A stretch of 64,000 nt of DNA. Origin: Foliimonas ilicis. Lineage in GTDB: Bacteria > Pseudomonadota > Alphaproteobacteria > Rhizobiales > Rhizobiaceae. The stretch covers positions 558,001-622,000 of the forward strand of contig NZ_JBDUUH010000001.1 in assembly GCF_039939195.1 (NCBI RefSeq). Reading direction: 5' to 3'. Position 1 is the stretch's first letter. Each line of letters opens with the position of its first letter. The notes below the pieces were generated by a model, which did not search any database, was not told the origin of the DNA, and saw only the letters and a list, made by a program, of their open reading frames with translations. Below are positions 7,473-16,195 of the stretch, piece after piece. A program made the translations under genes and the position numbers.

Positions 7473-8657
7473 TCACCGCTGACCCGCAATCGACTCTGAA
7501 AGCGTTGCAGTAATCAGGTCATATGCCGTAAGGCCGGGAAGGCGTGAGAAGAAGATGTTGCGATCGCCGGTCGGCGCCCATATCGACCATACGCTGACGA
7601 CATAGAGGCGGCCTTCATGCCAGATCAGAGTGGCAAGGATGTCTCCCGCATCTTCGCTTGACTTGTCTTCGACGGAAAAGCGAAAATTCCGTGCCGCGAC
7701 GCCTAAATTGGTGAATGCCGGGTCGTCTCCGCTGGAAACCGGCACGGCAGGTTTTGCATCAAGGGATTGCAGGACGAAGTAGTCACGAATGAGCGTCTTT
7801 CCCAATTCATCGAGGTCAGGCTGCTCCTTCATTTCCCGAACGGCGAGCCAGATCGCACCGACGCTTTTTTCGTCTTTCCGCCGCACGAGATGCAATTCTG
7901 CAGGAAGCGGTCCGTGGAAATCATTGATGGCGACGTTCCACAGATTCGGAACACTCAGGTTCATTTTTTCTGTGCCGATCGATATCGGCACGTCCTTCAT
8001 TCCAGCCCCATAACCCGTTGGTTTCCCATCGGTGAAAGCAATGTGCGAAAGCATTGTGTTGGCGTAGTCCTGCGCCTTCGCGACCAGCGCGTCCGCAGCT
8101 TCAAGGTCTGTGGTCTTGCTGACATCGAAGATAAAATGCAGCGCGAGCACCTTGTTGCCGCGTGTGAAACATTGGCTGAAAGCGCCCTCCATGGGGCGGG
8201 AGCCATCCGATTTTGTGGCGAATATGCGCATGTCCGACAGATCGGGCGCGCTCTTCGTGGACCGTAAAGTGTAACCCGCGCTTTCAATTTCATAGGCACA
8301 TACGCGCGATGCTGCAGCGGGAGCAACAAGGTCGAAAGCCGTGATGGTCACCTCAACAGGAACGTTTCCATCAACGGGTTGAATCTTGCCGACGATCTTG
8401 ATCTTGCCGATCGTATCTGGGTCCGGCGAGCCTAATGCCACGGTTTCCACCGTGGCGCCGGGCGGAACGAGAGATTGGAAATTGATGTCTTCCGAACCGA
8501 AGTCGAATGTCTTGCGGACCCAGCCATTCTCGACGGGCTGAGCATCGTCAGAATTCGCATTTGGATGGACGGCCTCCTGCGCGGCCGCAGGCAACTTTCC
8601 GCTGAATATCACTGCTAATAACGCTGCGGCGAGGCCCCGCAATATCGTGCTTTTCAC
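7473..8657 (-). CDS. Exported protein of unknown function
   Basis: About 394 residues beginning with a good Sec signal peptide (basic VKSTILRG, hydrophobic core, cleavage near PAAAQEA). I prefer the GTG at 8657 because GGAGGG lies 8 bases upstream and the signal peptide then starts at the N-terminus; an ATG at 8690 would add 11 charged residues. The mature part is beta-rich and soluble, with two cysteines about 50 residues apart (VCAYEIE, SQCFTRG) that could form a periplasmic disulfide. No family is recognised. It stands alone on the minus strand between convergent or unrelated genes. Confidence 0.7.
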   Translation of the reverse strand: MKSTILRGLAAALLAVIFSGKLPAAAQEAVHPNANSDDAQPVENGWVRKTFDFGSEDINFQSLVPPGATVETVALGSPDPDTIGKIKIVGKIQPVDGNVPVEVTITAFDLVAPAAASRVCAYEIESAGYTLRSTKSAPDLSDMRIFATKSDGSRPMEGAFSQCFTRGNKVLALHFIFDVSKTTDLEAADALVAKAQDYANTMLSHIAFTDGKPTGYGAGMKDVPISIGTEKMNLSVPNLWNVAINDFHGPLPAELHLVRRKDEKSVGAIWLAVREMKEQPDLDELGKTLIRDYFVLQSLDAKPAVPVSSGDDPAFTNLGVAARNFRFSVEDKSSEDAGDILATLIWHEGRLYVVSVWSIWAPTGDRNIFFSRLPGLTAYDLITATLSESIAGQR

Positions 8658-8826
8658 CGGCCTTGCCCTCCGTCGAAGCTCATGATCCATCCAGAGCCGG
8701 TCCCTTGCGAGCCGCCCTACAGGAAACTTTAACCGGGGTGCTTTCGATTCGCCATGCGCGCGAGAACGACATTTGGGTTCGCGCCGAACCGAGCGGGAAC
8801 CAGATCGAGAACTATAGATGCAGAAT

Positions 8827-9423
8827 TCAGGCTTTTAGCTTCAATTCAGAAGCGGGCGACAGGAAGCGGACTTCGTGCGCCGAGGCACAAATCTTGATCT
8901 CGTCGCCAAGCGACCATTCAGCCGCTCGCGCCGCCATCGCAGCAGGAACACCTTCTGAACCCGGACCGGCGGGAACGTCATAGGTCGCATGCGCGTCGTG
9001 AGGCAGCAGCACACCGTAACCATGCTCGATGGCTGCCCGCGCGGTCGCCGCAACGCACATTTCCGAAAGCATGCCGCACATCGCGACAGTTCGTATACCT
9101 TGGCCCGTAAGGATAGCGTGCAGGTCCGTACCATCGAACCCATTATCTTTCTTCTTTCGCACGACCTTCTCGTTTGGATGCGGCGGAAAGAATAGCGCCC
9201 ACCCTGGTTGGAATGGCTCATCGGCGGCACCGACAGAGCCATCATTTTGAAGGAAGATCACAGGCGCTTTGGCGAGCCTGGCCTGCTCAAGCAGAAAGCC
9301 GATCATGGAAATGAGAAGCTTATGACCAGGAACGGCTTCAGGTCCCGAAACAAAAGCATTCTGGACATCGATGACGATCAGGGCATCGACGGCATCGATC
9401 GAGGTCGGGGCTGAAATCTGCAT
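8827..9423 (-). CDS. Isochorismatase-family cysteine hydrolase
   Basis: A 198-residue enzyme of the isochorismatase-like/nicotinamidase superfamily. The catalytic triad is visible as D19 (LIVIDVQNAF), a lysine in VVRKKKDNGFDGTDL, and C123 (CGMLSEMCVAATARAA), with the cis-peptide turn MCGM before it. Substrate is not predictable; members cleave amides or enol ethers. I chose the ATG at 9423; a GTG at 9468 would add 15 residues that do not fit the family. No operon partner is apparent. Confidence 0.8.
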   Translation of the reverse strand: MQISAPTSIDAVDALIVIDVQNAFVSGPEAVPGHKLLISMIGFLLEQARLAKAPVIFLQNDGSVGAADEPFQPGWALFFPPHPNEKVVRKKKDNGFDGTDLHAILTGQGIRTVAMCGMLSEMCVAATARAAIEHGYGVLLPHDAHATYDVPAGPGSEGVPAAMAARAAEWSLGDEIKICASAHEVRFLSPASELKLKA

Positions 9424-9663
9424 GCTTGTCTCGAAATTCTTTATTCTTGCAAAAGAGGATATGGTCACTTCTGCGACATATCAAAGCCCGGACATTTGAG
9501 ACAGCGGCTTTCGGGTGAAGTCAGGCAAAGCGGAGATGCCGTGGGAGTCGAAGCGGAATTACTGCGCAGCGTCAGTAAACGACCGGAGCGGGTCCAGCCA
9601 AAACTACCATCGGCATTTGCGTAGCCCAGAAGATCGCGCTCTTAGAGGCCAATCATCGGCGAA

Positions 9664-9753
9664 TGGCGGAGAGGGAGGGATTCGAACCCCCGATGAGCTT
9701 GCGCCCATGCCGCATTTCGAGTGCGGTGCATTCGACCACTCTGCCACCTCTCC
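9664..9753 (-). tRNA. tRNA-Ser(CGA)
   Basis: A 90-nt class II tRNA with encoded CCA (9664-9666 on the plus strand reads TGG). The 7-bp acceptor stem is GGAGAGG / CCTCTCC with discriminator G. The anticodon stem CCGCA / TGCGG holds loop CTCGAAA, giving anticodon CGA for UCG codons. The long variable arm (GGGCGCAAGCTC) is typical of serine tRNAs, and the T-loop GTTCGAATC is standard. Confidence 0.95.
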
Positions 9754-9858
9754 GCGGGGTCGTGGAACGCCTTGCGGCGCGGCGCACTAGATAACGGCTG
9801 AATCTCTCATGCACAAGTCCTATTCGGCGCTTTATAATAGCTTCTTTGTGCCGTTGCC

Positions 9859-9887
9859 TTGACAGGACCGGAGGCTTTGTCTAGTGA
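9859..9887 (+). promoter_or_regulatory. Predicted sigma-70 promoter of rplU-rpmA
   Basis: TTGACA (9859-9864), a 17-base spacer and TAGTGA (9882-9887). Transcription from here would give a leader of about 120 nt before rplU, containing the hairpins at 9893-9946. Confidence 0.5.
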
Positions 9888-9892
9888 CAGCG

Positions 9893-9946
9893 CAGTCTGG
9901 CGTGGGGTCTCTCCGCGCCAGCATTGTTTATTGAACCCGCAGACTG
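9893..9946 (+). promoter_or_regulatory. Hairpin leader of rplU-rpmA, possible attenuator
   Basis: CTGGCGTGG (9897-9905) pairs with CCGCGCCAG (9913-9921; one G-T pair). CAGTCTG (9893-9899) can instead pair with CAGACTG (9940-9946), which is followed by a run of A. The two pairings share bases 9897-9899, so they partly compete. Such leaders often serve ribosomal-protein autoregulation; that role here is inference. Confidence 0.4.
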
Positions 9947-10012
9947 AAAAAAAGACGGTCGAAACATCTTCGGATGATTCAAAAAGGCCGACAGAACAGC
10001 GAAAGGCAAAAA

Positions 10013-10681
10013 ATGTTCGCAGTCATTAAAACGGGCGGCAAGCAGTATCGCGTAGCCGCCAACGACCTGCTCAAGGTCGAGAAACTAGACGGTCAGGTCG
10101 GCGACATCGTCGAAATCGGCCATGTTCTCGCTTATGGCGAGGGCGAAAACGTTACGATCGGCGCACCATTCGTCGAAGGCGCGGTAGTCACCGCAGAAGT
10201 CGTCCTGCAGGGCAAGACCCGCACGATCATCGCCTTCAAGAAGCGCCGTCGCCAGAATTCGCGTCGCAAGCAGGGCCATCGCCAGCTTCTGACGACTGTC
10301 CGGATTTCTGAAATCCTGACAGACGGTGCAAAGCCCTCGAAGAAGGCCGCTGCAAAGCCGGCCGCTGCGAAGGAAGAAAAGAAGGCAGCTCCCAAGGCTG
10401 CTGCGAAGGCAGAAACCGCATCGGTCGAAAATGACGATGTGTCGCTGATCAGCGGCGTCGGTCCGGCCCTCAAGAAGAAGCTCGAGGAAGCAGGCATCAC
10501 CTCGCTCAAGCAGGTCGCCGACCTTAAGAAGAAGGACGCGGCGAAGCTCGACGAAGATCTGTCGCTGGGCGGCCGTATCGAGCGTGACGAGTGGGTCGTA
10601 CAGGCCAAGGAGCTGCTGGCTGGTAAGCCGCCGCGCGCCAAGGTCGATCAGGAAGCCGCCGCCAAGTCGGACGGCGAGTAA
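10013..10681 (+). CDS. rplU: 50S ribosomal protein L21 with C-terminal HhH extension
   Basis: A 222-residue L21. Residues 1-105 are the ordinary ribosomal protein (MFAVIKTGGKQYRV start, KKRRRQNSRRKQGHRQ rRNA-binding stretch). After a Lys/Ala/Pro-rich linker (107-136) comes a helix-hairpin-helix domain at 144-202 (LISGVGPALKKKL ... GRIERDEWVVQAKELL), so the protein is about twice the usual length. Such extensions are known in alphaproteobacterial L21, and a near-identical fold appears on LivG in this window. The ATG at 10013 begins the conserved L21 N-terminus; AAAGG lies 6 bases upstream. It is cotranscribed with rpmA. Confidence 0.95.
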   Translation: MFAVIKTGGKQYRVAANDLLKVEKLDGQVGDIVEIGHVLAYGEGENVTIGAPFVEGAVVTAEVVLQGKTRTIIAFKKRRRQNSRRKQGHRQLLTTVRISEILTDGAKPSKKAAAKPAAAKEEKKAAPKAAAKAETASVENDDVSLISGVGPALKKKLEEAGITSLKQVADLKKKDAAKLDEDLSLGGRIERDEWVVQAKELLAGKPPRAKVDQEAAAKSDGE

Positions 10682-10705
10682 GAACAAGGCTAAAGGAGAA
10701 CAGCT

Positions 10706-10975
10706 ATGGCACATAAGAAAGCTGGCGGTTCGTCGCGCAACGGTCGCGATTCAGAATCCAAGCGTCTTGGCGTGAAGAAGTTCGGTGGCGAGCGCGTCAT
10801 TCCGGGCAACATCATCATTCGTCAACGCGGCACCAAGTGGCATCCCGGCACCAATGTAGGCATTGGCAAGGATCACACCCTTTTTGCGCTTCAGCAGGGC
10901 GCGGTTGCGTTTACGAAGAAAGCCAACGGCCGAACCTACGTATCGGTAAACCCGATGAGCGAAGCAGCGGAGTAG
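10706..10975 (+). CDS. rpmA: 50S ribosomal protein L27
   Basis: An 89-residue L27, standard length, starting MAHKKAGGSSRNGRDSESK. The N-terminal arm reaches the peptidyl-transferase centre. The GGERVIPGNIIIRQRGTK and GKDHTLFAL motifs are diagnostic. It follows rplU by 24 bases with an AAAGGAGAA ribosome-binding site. There is no N-terminal propeptide of the Firmicutes type. Confidence 0.97.
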   Translation: MAHKKAGGSSRNGRDSESKRLGVKKFGGERVIPGNIIIRQRGTKWHPGTNVGIGKDHTLFALQQGAVAFTKKANGRTYVSVNPMSEAAE

Positions 10976-10989
10976 CCGGTTCCGCACCA

Positions 10990-11074
10990 AGACACCGGCG
11001 CCCCATCTCGGGACCGGTGTCTGGCAAATTCCAGAAAAAGCATCAGGGGAGATGGGTCGCCATCTCCCCTTTTT
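10990..11074 (+). terminator. Tandem hairpins and terminator after rpmA
   Basis: A first stem AGACACCGG / CCGGTGTCT (10990-10998 / 11014-11022) is followed by a strong terminator: AGGGGAGATGG / CCATCTCCCCT (11045-11055 / 11060-11070), loop GTCG, then TTTT. The second structure should end the rplU-rpmA transcript before the acetyltransferase gene. Confidence 0.85.
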
Positions 11075-11095
11075 CTTTGCCTGGAGGATATTGAA

Positions 11096-11686
11096 ATGGT
11101 TGCCGAATCTGAAGACACGGAAGATGAACGGTTCACGATAGAGTGCCCGCCGGTGCTGACGACCGAAAGGCTCGTTCTGCGTCCCCCGCACGAGGATGAC
11201 ATTGCCGATCTCGCATTCCTTGCCGACAATAGACATGTCGCGGGCATGCTGGCGCGTATGCCGCATCCTTACGGAGAGGCCGAAGCGCGTTCGTTCGTTG
11301 CCATGTCTCAAAACAAGCAGTCGGGCGCGGCCTATGCGGTGACGAAAGCCGACAATGGCGCGTTCGTCGGCTGCGCGGGCCTCAATGTGACGGATCGCGG
11401 GCTGGAACTCGGCTACTGGATTGGTGAGCCTTTCTGGAAAAAGGGCTATGCGACCGAAGCAGCGCACGCGCTGGTCGATCTGGCGTTCCGCGTTACCGGT
11501 ACGAATGTGCTGCACGCTTCGTGCCGCGTCATCAATCCGGCGTCGCGCCGGGTGATCCACAAATGCGGATTCCAGTATGCGGGGCAGGGCATGCTGAACT
11601 CGATCGTCGCGGGACAGGTGCCTGTCGAGCGCTATCGTCTGGATCGCAAGACGTGGGTCAGCCTGCGGACCTGGGCGAGATCGTGA
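11096..11686 (+). CDS. GNAT-family N-acetyltransferase (RimJ/RimL-like)
   Basis: A 196-residue acetyl-CoA dependent acetyltransferase. TERLVLRPPHEDDIADLAFL is the usual RimJ/RimL opening; GLELGYWIGEPFWKKGYATEAAHALV is the acetyl-CoA binding motif A; NPASRRVIHKCGFQYAG is the motif B region. The target (a protein N-terminus or a small molecule) is not predictable. It starts 22 bases past the rpmA terminator. A hairpin at 11701-11736 lies between it and the convergent phosphatase gene. Confidence 0.85.
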   Translation: MVAESEDTEDERFTIECPPVLTTERLVLRPPHEDDIADLAFLADNRHVAGMLARMPHPYGEAEARSFVAMSQNKQSGAAYAVTKADNGAFVGCAGLNVTDRGLELGYWIGEPFWKKGYATEAAHALVDLAFRVTGTNVLHASCRVINPASRRVIHKCGFQYAGQGMLNSIVAGQVPVERYRLDRKTWVSLRTWARS

Positions 11687-11700
11687 CGGCATCCAAACCG

Positions 11701-11736
11701 GATGAAGTAAGTGGCTGGCATGCTGCTCACTTCATC
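11701..11736. terminator. Hairpin between convergent genes
   Basis: GATGAAGT (11701-11708) and ACTTCATC (11729-11736) pair across the stop codon of the minus-strand phosphatase gene. There is no clear T-run, so its role as a terminator is weak. Confidence 0.3.
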
Positions 11737-12587
11737 TCGAACCAGACCGGTTGATGATCCGAGCCTTCCGCGTCCGCGTCGATCCAGACTTTTTCGACGC
11801 GCTCTGCAAGGCTCGCCTCGACAAAGGCGTAGTCGATAAGACGGTTCGTCTCCGGTTTTTTGGTATCGACCCAGCTTGTCGAACCTTCTGGCACTCCGCC
11901 GGCAAGCGTGAATACATCGACGGGATGATGGGCAACAATCTGGCGGCCTTCGGCATAATCGATCGCGCCGGTCATCAGCACATATTCAGGGGAGGTCTGA
12001 ACCATGTTGAAATCGCCCATGACGACGAATTCGGATGGGCGGGGCAATTCCGGAAATCCATATTCGACGGAGCCGGTGATCGCACCGCCTTCCATCGGAT
12101 AGGCATAAAGCCGTTCCTTCAGATATTTGATCTGTATGGATCGCTCTTCGAGGCTGACATGATCGACATGAACCGAATAGACGCGAAACGGACCGGATGG
12201 GGCCATGACGAGGGCTTCGAGTGCGGCGCGCTGAAGGTTGGCGCGGTTGATGCGACGTGTGCGCGGCAGGAGAATGCTGCGGCTCGACACGATCGGCCAG
12301 CGCGAAAAAATCATGTTGCCGAATTGGAGCCGCTTGTTTGCCGGCTTGCCGCTGTCGTTCAACATTCCGAAATCGATATCCATGGCTGGGCCGAAGACAT
12401 GGAAATAGGTGTCCAGACGCTCGGCCAATTCGGCAACCATGTCGGCACCGCCATTGCGCATGAAGTTCCGTGTCACCTCCTGCAGGGCAATGATATCTGC
12501 GCCTTCGACGCTTCGGGCGATACGGTCGAGATCGTATTTTCTGTCGCGTCCGATGCCGTATTGCACATTGTAAGTGGCGAATTTCAT
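11727..12587 (-). CDS. Endonuclease/exonuclease/phosphatase-family protein
   Basis: A 286-residue metal-dependent hydrolase of the EEP superfamily. Diagnostic parts are the opening FATYNVQYG (Asn metal ligand), DIIALQEVTRN (Glu metal ligand), YSVHVDHVS, VVMGDFNMV (DxN) and the terminal GSDHQPVWFEMK (catalytic SDH). It could act on phosphodiesters of lipids, nucleic acids or small molecules. The ATG at 12587 has AGGGAGGG 7 bases upstream and starts at the conserved strand, so longer upstream starts are rejected. It is divergent from obgE, with 110 bases between them. Confidence 0.85.
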   Translation of the reverse strand: MKFATYNVQYGIGRDRKYDLDRIARSVEGADIIALQEVTRNFMRNGGADMVAELAERLDTYFHVFGPAMDIDFGMLNDSGKPANKRLQFGNMIFSRWPIVSSRSILLPRTRRINRANLQRAALEALVMAPSGPFRVYSVHVDHVSLEERSIQIKYLKERLYAYPMEGGAITGSVEYGFPELPRPSEFVVMGDFNMVQTSPEYVLMTGAIDYAEGRQIVAHHPVDVFTLAGGVPEGSTSWVDTKKPETNRLIDYAFVEASLAERVEKVWIDADAEGSDHQPVWFEMK

Positions 12588-12697
12588 GGAAACCCTCCCT
12601 ATATTCCACCCAGCCCGCACTCGCGCTTGCCTGTCGTTTAGGTTAAGGCAGAGCTCAAAGAATTTAGCAGAAATCCACAAAAGATCGTTCGGCAATC

Positions 12698-13729
12698 ATG
12701 AAATTTCTCGATCAGGCCAAGGTTCACATAAAATCCGGCGATGGCGGCGCAGGCTCCGTTTCGTTTCGCCGTGAGAAATTCATAGAGTTCGGCGGCCCGG
12801 ATGGCGGTGACGGCGGGCGCGGCGGCGATGTCTGGGCAGAGACCGTAAACGGCCTCAACACGCTCATCGACTATCGCTATCAGCAGCATTTTCGCGCCAA
12901 GACCGGCGTTCATGGCATGGGCCGCAACCGTACCGGCGCCAAAGGCTCCGATGTCGTTTTGCGGGTTCCCGCAGGCACGCAGATTTACGAAGAAGACAAT
13001 GAGACGCTGATTTGCGATATGACGGAAGTCGGCCAGCGTTTTCGTCTCGCTGCCGGTGGCAATGGCGGTTTTGGCAACCAGCATTTCAAGACATCGACCA
13101 ATCAGGCGCCGCGCCGCGCAAATCCCGGCCTGCCGGGCGATGAGCGCGTTATCTGGCTGCGTTTGAAGCTGATCGCCGATGCGGGTCTCGTCGGGTTGCC
13201 GAATGCGGGAAAGTCTACATTCCTCGCGGCAGTGACGGCGGCAAAGCCGAAGATTGCCGATTATCCCTTCACGACGCTGCATCCCGGCCTCGGCGTCGCG
13301 CGCATCGATGCGCGTGAATTCGTGATTGCCGATATTCCGGGTCTGATCGAAGGCGCGCATGAAGGCGTCGGCATCGGTGATAGGTTCCTCGGCCATGTCG
13401 AGCGCACGCGCGTTCTGCTTCATCTTGTATCCGCGCAGGAAGAAGATCCCGCGAAGGCCTATAAGACCGTGCGCGGAGAGCTTGAAGCCTATGGTCACGG
13501 GCTGACGGACAAGCCTGAGATCGTGGCATTGAGCCAGGTCGATACGATCGGTCCTGACGAGCGCAAGAAAAAAGCCGCTGCGCTGAAGCGTGCGGCCGGG
13601 CATGCGCCATTGCTGCTTTCTGCCGTTTCGCGCGAAGGCATCGAGGCTGCCTTGCGCGGATTGATGATCGAGATCGAAGGCGCGCGCGGTGTCGAGGCGC
13701 CGGTCGAAGACACGCGCTGGCAATCGTAA
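12698..13729 (+). CDS. obgE: Obg GTPase, ribosome assembly and stress
   Basis: A 343-residue Obg/CgtA GTPase that acts in late 50S assembly and links growth to (p)ppGpp. The N-terminal Obg domain is glycine-rich (MKFLDQAKVHIKSGDGGAGS, GGPDGGDGGRGGD). The G domain has GLPNAGKST (P-loop), DYPFTTLHPGLG (switch I), DIPGLIEGA (G3) and LSQVDTI (an NKxD variant at G4). It lacks the long acidic tail of E. coli ObgE, as usual in alphaproteobacteria. It heads a run with proB, proA and nadD on the same strand. Confidence 0.96.
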   Translation: MKFLDQAKVHIKSGDGGAGSVSFRREKFIEFGGPDGGDGGRGGDVWAETVNGLNTLIDYRYQQHFRAKTGVHGMGRNRTGAKGSDVVLRVPAGTQIYEEDNETLICDMTEVGQRFRLAAGGNGGFGNQHFKTSTNQAPRRANPGLPGDERVIWLRLKLIADAGLVGLPNAGKSTFLAAVTAAKPKIADYPFTTLHPGLGVARIDAREFVIADIPGLIEGAHEGVGIGDRFLGHVERTRVLLHLVSAQEEDPAKAYKTVRGELEAYGHGLTDKPEIVALSQVDTIGPDERKKKAAALKRAAGHAPLLLSAVSREGIEAALRGLMIEIEGARGVEAPVEDTRWQS

Positions 13730-13756
13730 TTCGTCTGTTTCGGAATATTGTGCGTC

Positions 13757-14902
13757 ATGACCACCGTCTCGCTCAAAAATTATCGGCGCATCACGGTCAA
13801 GATCGGGTCGGCTCTCCTTGTCGATCGGCAGAGCGGGTTGAAGCGCGAATGGCTGGCATCGCTGGCTGACGACGTTGCTGCGCTGGCTGAATCCGGCGCG
13901 GAAGTTCTTGTCGTTTCTTCCGGTGCAATTGCGCTTGGACGCACAATCCTCGGCCTTGGCAAGCGCGCTTTGAAGCTTGAGGAAAGTCAGGCGGCGGCGG
14001 CTGTCGGGCAGATCGCGCTTGCGGGAGCATGGTCGGAAGAGCTTGGCCGCAAGGGCATCATATCGGGGCAAATTCTGGTGACGCTTGGCGACACGGAAGA
14101 GCGCCGCCGCTATCTCAATGCGCGCGCGACGATTTCCACACTGCTCAAGATGAAGGCCGTGCCGGTCATCAATGAAAACGACACGGTCGCAACGAGCGAA
14201 ATCCGCTATGGCGACAATGACAGGCTGGCGGCCCGCGTGGCTACCATGATGGGCGCCGATCTCCTGATCCTGCTTTCGGATATTGACGGGCTTTATACCG
14301 CGCCGCCTGCATTCGATCCTCAAGCGAAATTCATCCCCGTGGTGGACAGCATAACGCCGGATATCGAGGCGATGGCAGGTGCTGCGGCCTCCGAGTTGTC
14401 GCGCGGCGGCATGCGCACAAAGCTCGATGCAGGCAAGATCGCCAACGCTTCGGGTGCGGCGATGATTATCACCTCCGGCACGCGGCTCAATCCGCTGGCT
14501 GCGATTGATCGCGGCGAACGCTCGACCTATTTCAAGCCAAGCAGCAATCCGGTCAAAGGCTACAAGACCTGGATTGCGGGACAGTTGGAGCCTGCGGGCC
14601 GGCTGACCGTCGATTCAGGTGCGGTGCGTGCATTGTCGTCGGGAAAATCGCTGCTGCCGGCGGGCGTTCGTCTTGTCAGCGGCAATTTCTCGCGCGGCGA
14701 TACGGTGGCGATACTGGACCCGGAGGGTCGCGAGGTGGCGCGAGGGCTTGTTGCCTATGATGCCGCCGATGCCGTAAGAATTGCTGGACTGAAGACTGCG
14801 GAGATCGAAACCGTGCTTGGCTATGAAGCGCGCTCCGCAATGATCCACCGGGACGACCTTGTTATGAGTCGCGCCGCCCAATCGGCGCAAAACGAAGGAT
14901 AG
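13757..14902 (+). CDS. proB: Glutamate 5-kinase
   Basis: A 381-residue enzyme for the first step of proline synthesis, ATP + L-glutamate to glutamyl 5-phosphate. The amino-acid kinase domain shows RITVKIGSALLV, VVSSGAIALG, NENDTVAT and LLILLSDIDGLY. The C-terminal ~100 residues form a PUA domain (GRLTVDSGAVRALSSGKSLLPAGV). This is the full two-domain length, so proline feedback inhibition is likely. The start is the ATG at 13757; an upstream TTG adds only three residues. It is four bases from proA, so the two are coupled. Confidence 0.96.
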   Translation: MTTVSLKNYRRITVKIGSALLVDRQSGLKREWLASLADDVAALAESGAEVLVVSSGAIALGRTILGLGKRALKLEESQAAAAVGQIALAGAWSEELGRKGIISGQILVTLGDTEERRRYLNARATISTLLKMKAVPVINENDTVATSEIRYGDNDRLAARVATMMGADLLILLSDIDGLYTAPPAFDPQAKFIPVVDSITPDIEAMAGAAASELSRGGMRTKLDAGKIANASGAAMIITSGTRLNPLAAIDRGERSTYFKPSSNPVKGYKTWIAGQLEPAGRLTVDSGAVRALSSGKSLLPAGVRLVSGNFSRGDTVAILDPEGREVARGLVAYDAADAVRIAGLKTAEIETVLGYEARSAMIHRDDLVMSRAAQSAQNEG

Positions 14903-14905
14903 ACC

Positions 14906-16192
14906 ATGCTGACCGTGCATGAAGACGCTCGCGAAGACACGATTGCCCTGATGGCCGAAATCGGCCGCCGGGCTCGGGCCGCTGCGCGACCGTTGGCCAT
15001 CGCATCGGCAGAGCGCAAGCATGCGGCCCTCGTCGGCATGGCGCAGGCAATTATTGCAAAGCAGGACGAGATACTCGCCGCCAACGCGATCGACATGCAA
15101 AATGGCGAGGAAGCCGGTCTCACCAGCGCGTTGATGGATCGATTGAAGCTGACGCCGGACCGTATTCGCGACATGGCAGACGGTGTTCGCGCGATTGCCG
15201 AATTGCGCGATCCGGTTGGCGATGTGATCGCGGAGTGGGACAGGCCGAACGGACTTCATATAGAGCGCGTGCGCACGCCGCTCGGCGTTATCGGCGTGAT
15301 TTATGAGAGCCGCCCGAATGTCACGGCGGATGCCGGTGCGCTTTGCCTCAAGGCGGGCAATCCGGTCATTTTGCGTGGCGGTTCGGATTCGGTGAATTCC
15401 TCAGCGGCGATTTACGAATGTCTAGTCGAGGGCCTGAAATCGGCCGACCTGCCCGAAGCCGCAATTCAATATGTCCCGACCACTGACCGCGCCGCCGTTG
15501 GCGAGATGCTGAAGGGCCTGTCCGGCAATCTGGACGTGATCGTGCCGCGTGGCGGCAAGGGTCTTGTGGGCCGTGTACAATCGGAAGCGCGGGTGCCGGT
15601 TTTCGCTCATCTCGAAGGCATCTGCCATCTCTACATCGACAAATCGGCGAAGCTCGATATGGCCGTGTCGATTGCGGTCAATGCCAAGATGCGCCGCACC
15701 GGTATCTGCGGGTCTGCCGAAACATTGCTGATCGACAGGGCAGTCGCTGCGACGCATGTCGAGCCGATCCTGACGGCGCTTCGCAAGGCGGGCTGTGAGG
15801 TGCGAGCCGATGCCGAAGTGCAGAAGCTCTTTGCCGATTCAGTGCCTGCAACGGACGCTGATTGGACGACCGAATATCTCGATGCGATCATTTCGGTGAA
15901 GCTCGTCGATGGTGTGGAAGGCGCGATAGAACATATCGAAACGCACTCCTCGCATCACACGGAGGCGATCGTCGCCGAGGATGCGGGCGCGGTCGAGAAG
16001 TTCTTCAACGAGATCGACTCGGCAATCCTGCTGCACAACGCCTCGACGCAATTCGCTGATGGCGGCGAGTTCGGCATGGGCGGCGAAATCGGCATCGCGA
16101 CCGGCAAGATGCATGCGCGCGGTCCGGTCGGGGTGGAGCAATTGACCTCGTTCAAATATCGCGTTCGCGGCTCAGGCCAGACGCGGCCTTGA
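14906..16192 (+). CDS. proA: Glutamate-5-semialdehyde dehydrogenase (gamma-glutamyl phosphate reductase)
   Basis: A 428-residue NADPH-dependent enzyme for the second proline step, reducing glutamyl 5-phosphate to the semialdehyde, which cyclises to pyrroline-5-carboxylate. Markers are TPLGVIGVIYESRPNVTADA, GNPVILRGGSDSVNSS, PRGGKGL, and the catalytic cysteine in MRRTGICGSAETLL. The C-terminal GGEFGMGGEIGIATGKMHARGPVG is complete. It begins just after proB and is followed within three bases by nadD. Confidence 0.96.
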   Translation: MLTVHEDAREDTIALMAEIGRRARAAARPLAIASAERKHAALVGMAQAIIAKQDEILAANAIDMQNGEEAGLTSALMDRLKLTPDRIRDMADGVRAIAELRDPVGDVIAEWDRPNGLHIERVRTPLGVIGVIYESRPNVTADAGALCLKAGNPVILRGGSDSVNSSAAIYECLVEGLKSADLPEAAIQYVPTTDRAAVGEMLKGLSGNLDVIVPRGGKGLVGRVQSEARVPVFAHLEGICHLYIDKSAKLDMAVSIAVNAKMRRTGICGSAETLLIDRAVAATHVEPILTALRKAGCEVRADAEVQKLFADSVPATDADWTTEYLDAIISVKLVDGVEGAIEHIETHSSHHTEAIVAEDAGAVEKFFNEIDSAILLHNASTQFADGGEFGMGGEIGIATGKMHARGPVGVEQLTSFKYRVRGSGQTRP

Positions 16193-16195
16193 GAA

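Noticed and set aside
12638..14323. A 561-codon open frame antisense to obgE and proB
   Set aside because: It lies entirely opposite two well-conserved genes, has no family features and shows the Arg/Ala-rich composition of an antisense shadow in high-G+C DNA.
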